From NCBI GenBank assembly GCA_001414485.1, contig LLEY01000053.1, positions 310,001 to 374,000 of the forward strand: a DNA stretch of 64,000 bases, read 5' to 3'. The notes beneath the pieces are model-generated. The model was given only the letters and a program-made list of their open reading frames with translations, ran no database searches and was not told where the DNA came from. This document shows, piece by piece, positions 59,280 through 64,000 of the stretch. Origin of the DNA: Calycina herbarum. Lineage: Eukaryota; Ascomycota; Leotiomycetes; Helotiales; Pezizellaceae. The position numbers and the translations under genes are program-made. Within the stretch, counting starts at the first letter, position 1. The number at the start of each line of letters is the position of its first letter.

Positions 59280-60090
59280 TATATACCACCGTCGCCGCTG
59301 CCGCTACCACCGCCCGCGCTGCTGCTACTGCTGCTACTTATACAGCTTCTCTACCGTTCCCTACCCTACCCGCCCTCCCTCACCGGCCTTCACAGACTAT
59401 GATCTCTCTTATAGGGCTGGTTACGGTCTGTTCTACTACCTTACGGCCCGGCCGTATAATATCTACTGCCCGGCCCACCAACCTAGAGGCTTTACTTAGT
59501 TAATTAACTAGCTAAGTAAACACCCCCGAGTGTATATACTATATAGGTAGGTCTAGAGCGTAGAGTACGTATATATCGGTACCTAGCTTCTTTAGGCAAA
59601 GCTGTACCAACTGCTATTATAGTAGTAAAGGACGCCGCTGCTCCCTCTATAAGTAAACTCTCCTACCTATTATAGACCGTAGCTAACTATTATAGATAAG
59701 ACTAGCTAACATCGCGTCTACTACTTATATTACTACTACTACCGCTGCTGCTATAGCTGCTTCTGCTCCCGCCGCCGTGGCCTAGGTCGCTTCTTACAAC
59801 CCTCTCTGCCGCTCTAGTACTAGTTCTAGTATAGGTTCTAGTGCTGTCCGCTCTAGTACTGCCTATAAGTTAGATTTATAGCCTATAAAAAGATCTTACT
59901 AACGTAAAATAGCGCGGCGTACCAGCCGTGTCCGTAAGACGCCTCTCTTAGTCTCTTAGAGGGCACGTCGTTTTATAGAGCTCTATAGAGGGCTAGCAGC
60001 TCTTTACAAAGAGGAAGCGAGGGTACTAGAGGATAAGAAAGAGGAAGAAGGAGAGGAAGAGGAAGAGGGAGAGGAGAGAGAGGACAGCTA
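59280..60090 (+). pseudogene. Helentron opposite-strand ORF, copy 2
   Basis: Same motif order as 45781-46585: an Ala-rich start, Cys-rich CYY...SKG..CSLYK-type segment, Ala/Pro linker, the ELYRGLAALYKEEARVLEDK helix and an acidic tail. Stops are at mostly different places from copy 1, so the two copies decayed separately. Confidence 0.55.
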
Positions 60091-60626
60091 GTCTACTATA
60101 GAGTTGTAAATCCTTTTTAAGGTCTATTTATAAGTATAATAATAGTTAGTAATAGGTTTTTTAGTCTATAAATCCTATCTAAGGTCCTATTTATAAGTAT
60201 AATAAAAGAATACTATAAGATTCGAGTAAGTATAAATATAAACTTATAATAATAAATAATAAAATAATACTTATAAATAAAGGTAGAGACGTATATAGCC
60301 TATAAATACTAAAAGTAGTCTATTATATAATCTAGGCAGTCCTAGTAATATAATCTAGCTCTCGATTATTAGACGTAATCGAGTTTATATCTTTAAAGTA
60401 GTTAAAATTAAACGAGGATTTAAATAAGAGGCTTATAAGTGTTTTTACCTACGAAACAGCGACGTATAATAATCCTAAGCAGTGCTCTCTCTAATTCAAG
60501 TTTATTATAGCCTATAGTAGGGTTAAGCCTTAACTTTTATAGACCGTAATCGTATATCTAAGCTATAATAGAAACTGCGTCTGTGAATAAACTATACCCT
60601 TATAGTTAAACTACTGTATTTAAGAG

Positions 60627-60633
60627 AAGACTA
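60627..60633. repeat. AAGACTA duplication, left of 282-bp insert
   Basis: AAGACTA directly precedes the insertion and is repeated at 60916-60922. Copy 1 has a single corresponding AAGACTG. Confidence 0.75.
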
Positions 60634-60915
60634 TGATAGAACCATCAGGAATTAATCAGAATGATCGGAATTGGAATTGCCGAGTCTGCGTGCCGAATAG
60701 GATACGATACGGATGTTGTTTCAGGATTTGGAAAAGCCAGATAGCTTCCGGACTTACTATTGTCCGAACCTCTTGTAAATAGCTGCCTCCTCTCTATCGG
60801 GAAAGACTAATTTGGTCTTTTCCTTCGTATCAGAGCCTAGTATTCGGATATGTCATTCTATCGAACGCACTTCCATATGCCTCTTTTGTAGTAGTATCCG
60901 TTTCGTACCGTTACA
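60634..60915. mobile_element. 282-bp unmutated insertion, likely solo LTR
   Basis: Absent from helentron copy 1. Begins TGATAGAACC and ends CCGTTACA (TG...CA). It has normal CA/TG content, unlike everything around it, and no open frame. It contains a hairpin GGAAAGAC-loop-GTCTTTTCC near 60800-60825. A solo LTR is the simplest reading; the 7-bp duplication is longer than the usual 5 and would also allow a short non-LTR MITE-like element. Confidence 0.6.
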
Positions 60916-63900
60916 AAGACTAGTACGATATCTATAAAGTAACTGGGAAAGCTAGGACTTATATAGTTATTAAACTATATTAAGATTATAGATAGTAGCT
61001 AGTCTGTTTACTATCTATAATCCTATGATAAGTCTTTAATTATACCTATTAATCCGTTTATAAGCCTAATCTTAGTCTAAAGGTTAGTCGTAAGTATAAT
61101 ATAAGTACTAATATAGACGTAGATCTCTATAGATAAGTTATCTGCTTCTTCTTCCGTAACAGCGGATACACCGCGGCCTTTATACTCGGCTATAAGCTTC
61201 TTTATAAGTTGATTTATAGCTACGAGATAGTGAAAGTTTATCTCTCGTACTTCCGCCGTTATATAATAGAGCTATAACGTATTATTAAATCTGCTAACCT
61301 CGTCTAAAGAGAGCTGATTAGCTATATAGGTATAAAGTAGTTCCTAGCTCGCTTATAAGAGGGTTATAGTCTATAACTAACTTAGCATAGCTCGAAAATA
61401 GACTATAATATCGTCTTCTCCTTATTACTATATTACGTCTACTAAATAGACTGTTTAATCGAACGCCTAGTATAAGTACGATCCTCTAATTACGTCGATA
61501 TATTATAGCTATAAAGAGTATAACAGGTGCTCGCTAATAGGTAGTAGCTAGTAAAAGTCTCTATAAAGTAAGATACTTACTCTACTAAACAGCTGATCGT
61601 TATATAGATAGATCGCCTATAGACGAGTATTAATTAAAGAGAGTATTTTAAGATCGATTATAAACTTCTTATTAATAATCAAGAACTAACAGGCGGCGAA
61701 GAGAGCTTATAAGGCTTAGAGGGTCCTAGTCGATAAGTCGGCCGTTTTCTCTTTTACAGGTAGCTGTAATAGGCTATAAAGTGTCTTCCTAGTAAAATTA
61801 AAGGCTGTAATACCTATAGGAGCGGCTTAGAAGACTAGATTTAGGAGTCCAGCGTCTATTATAAGTTCTTATAAGCAGGTATAAGCTTTTAAAAGAGTAA
61901 ACGTCTTATCTAAACCAGCTATACCGTCGACGTTTAGTAGCAACGGGGGGGGGAACGGTCTATAATAGCTTAACTTAGCTATATAGTAGTTAACTACTAT
62001 GTTATATAGCTTTCTCTACTCGTGGTTTAGTAGTAACAGACACGAATCGACTATTACAGCTTACGTAATTAAGTGATCGGCTTTTATTTAATTCTATACG
62101 TCTAGTATAATAATCTAACAGCTGCTATAAATAGACTAGTTATATAAACAGTCGATCTCGTAGGCGTCTAACGTATCTAACGAGTCTATAAAGTCTAGTT
62201 CGCGGCCTGGCCGCCGACGAGTAAACGCTTTAAAGTCTACTAGGGGTTGCTCTATTCTATCCGTATCTCGTTCTTCTTTCTTACTTGCCTCGTCGCTCTC
62301 GTCGTCGCCCTCTTATAGCAGATCTATATAGAAGTCTAATAGGTGGTTATAAGACGTCTAACAGATGTAAAACATACCTATAAATAACCCGTACTCGATT
62401 CCGTTAACTATAAGTAAGTCCTTATATACGATAAACGAGTAGTAGAGTATAAGCTTTACTTAGCAGTAGTCTATATAAGACAGAGCGGTAGGATCGCTTA
62501 GGTACCGTAGGTAGTAGTTGATCACCCGCGGCTAGGCTCGTAGACGCGGCCTCTACTATACCTAGTCCCACGTCTGTAACCACTCGTATAGAGAGAGGGT
62601 TAAGAGCGCTCGACTACCGGGGGCGTCTATAAGATAGTTATAGTACCTCTATAAGACAGAACAGCTAGCTGTAACGCTCCCCGACTCTAGGATAATAAGC
62701 TCTTACTACTCCTTTAGCGGACGGTAGTCGAGGCTTACGAGTATCTACGAAGAATCTTAGACCGGAACCTAGAGGAGGATATAGTACACTTCTTAAGCCG
62801 ACCAGTCACGCTCTCTAATAAGCTTATTTAAGATCTTAGACGCGAACGAGAGTAAGAGTATACAGTCGTTTATATATAGTAATACTTACGCTTAAAGTTC
62901 TATATATAATATAGACGACTTTTCTAGCTTAGATATATACTTGCTAATATATAATAAGACTACGTAGAGGCTCGTCGGCGGTTAGATATCTATATTCGCG
63001 AGCTAGCCTTAAATATATTAGCTATATCCTCTTTATAGACGTTATATATAAACCTATAGTAATTACAGGAGCGTACTAATTAAAAAACGGGTCGTTATAG
63101 GCTAGTAAGAACAGCCACGCCTTTAGATTAATAGTATAGGTAATCGTTATACCTACGAAGCGAGGCTACGGAAAGAAGAACTAGTAACTCGACTACTTCG
63201 TCTCTTTATTTGTCCGTAGATAGTAGCTCGTAGTATAATTAGAGTACTTCTATAGCTGGTTTACTAAGGCTGTAAATTAATTAGACGTATTTATAACGTC
63301 TATAAGGTTAAGCGATGCTAGATTGCGAAGGTCTAGGAGCTATAACGAGTCTGGATTCTAAGCTATAATTAGTTTACTCTAATACTATATAAAGGCTTTA
63401 TAGGCTATATCTAACTTATAATCGAGAGAGGGCGTAGATAGGATCTACAGTAGACAGTAGAGGTAGCCTAATCTATACGCCTGCTACTTAAAACAGTTCT
63501 AATAATCTGTAAACTTTAGGAGCAGCTATAACACCGTCTATATAAATGTCTAGAAACAGATCTAGAGGTAGTAGGCTATAATATATAGGTTGTCTTAAAT
63601 CCCTTTCTAGATAAACTAGTAATAGACCGTATCTATCGCACCAGTTACGCCTTTCTAACCTATAAGGTACCGGTAGAGATCGTACTACTATATATCTGCT
63701 ACGCTAAAGGTAACAAAAACTAAGGACGTCTCTTATAAGAGGAAACAGGCCTATATAGTTAAGCTGTTACTCTTATTCCGCTAAAACAGGCGAGTTCCTA
63801 TTAAATCGGACCCTTAACAGACGATCTAATCGACGAGCTACGTATCGTCCTATAGCACGGCTATAAGCTCTTTATAGGTGAGATCTTTTAAGCCGGACGC

Positions 63901-64000
63901 TGTAGACATATAGAAACGGGCCGCGCTCGCGGCCTTCCGTTGTATAAGGATATTAAAAACTAAGAACCGCTATCGAGGATAGCGTCTAAAACGGCCGTCG
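60916..64000 (-). pseudogene. Helentron Rep-helicase (RepHel), copy 2, partial
   Basis: Minus-strand RepHel as in copy 1, with the helicase part at about 61000-62700 and Rep from about 63000 rightward. Both HUH His codons are now Tyr. Continues beyond the window. A further 0.5 kb of the C-terminal side lies left of the insertion (from about 60100). Confidence 0.7.

Larger units (their letters stand above)
58983..64000 (-). mobile_element. Helentron/Helitron2-type element copy 2 (runs off window)
   Basis: Colinear with copy 1 from 45472 onward: the CTAG terminus, subterminal inverted GTAAAAGCGTAGCT (about 59011-59025), opposite-strand ORF (59280-60090), then RepHel on the minus strand. Walker A GIAGLDKT is at 61902-61925, identical to copy 1, and the degenerate HUH reads GYLYC at about 63454-63468. 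It differs from copy 1 by many transitions and by a 282-bp insertion at 60634. Its 5' end is outside the window. Confidence 0.8.

Noticed and set aside
45472..64000. Interpreting the 45.5 kb / 59 kb direct repeats as LTRs of one giant retroelement
   Set aside because: The repeats are over 5 kb, contain RepHel coding sequence and helentron ends, and lack LTR termini, PBS or PPT.
1..64000. CRISPR arrays, rRNA, tRNA genes
   Set aside because: No regularly spaced identical repeats, no rRNA-like blocks and no tRNA cloverleaf noticed; by eye only.

Overview
The window looks like a repeat-rich, gene-poor compartment of a filamentous ascomycete (Pezizomycotina) nuclear genome. Genes have short GT-AG introns of about 42-95 nt, and the families are typical of such fungi: HET-domain proteins, a CorA-like membrane protein, a split-HUH helitron, Fot/pogo and Copia/Gypsy elements. 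The repeats carry heavy C-to-T / G-to-A decay like repeat-induced point mutation (RIP): TAG/TAA where Gln or Trp is expected, Tyr for Cys or His, Asn for Asp. The class is uncertain; Leotiomycetes is a guess from the SdhC sequence.

Layout. 1-5901: RIP-dead chromodomain Ty3/Gypsy element on the minus strand; its left LTR is cut by the window edge. 5902-7128: pogo-like transposase remnant. 7.8-13.1 kb: normal-composition gene island with an alpha-carbonic anhydrase, the queuine tRNA-ribosyltransferase accessory subunit, a small protein, and a CorA-like membrane protein. 13115-14791: complete Fot/pogo-like element with 55-bp inverted repeats and TA duplication. 15.4-17.9 kb: decayed protein kinase gene. 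18509-33144: an amino-acid permease gene split by a 12.2-kb Copia insertion (19194-31425), which is itself split by a 7.3-kb Gypsy element (22051-29341). 33.9-45.3 kb: second island with a small disrupted gene, two partial HET genes, a predicted NLR-type N-terminal domain fused to an RGG-rich tail, an SdhC gene, a zinc-finger gene fragment, and a PD-(D/E)XK-like (Uma2-like) gene. 45472-64000: two head-to-tail copies of a non-canonical Helitron (helentron/Helitron2 type). The first copy is split by a second copy of the same Gypsy family (50955-58204), and the second copy runs off the window.

Housekeeping functions (tRNA queuosine modification, complex II, CO2/bicarbonate exchange) sit beside genes of types often linked to fungal self/non-self recognition (HET, NLR N-domain, kinase). 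Most of the latter are broken. The transposons are coding-dead but structurally readable, so insertion order and RIP history can be reconstructed. The most distinctive signal is the tandem helentron pair with asymmetric terminal inverted repeats and an extra Cys-rich/acidic ORF on the strand opposite to the Rep-helicase.
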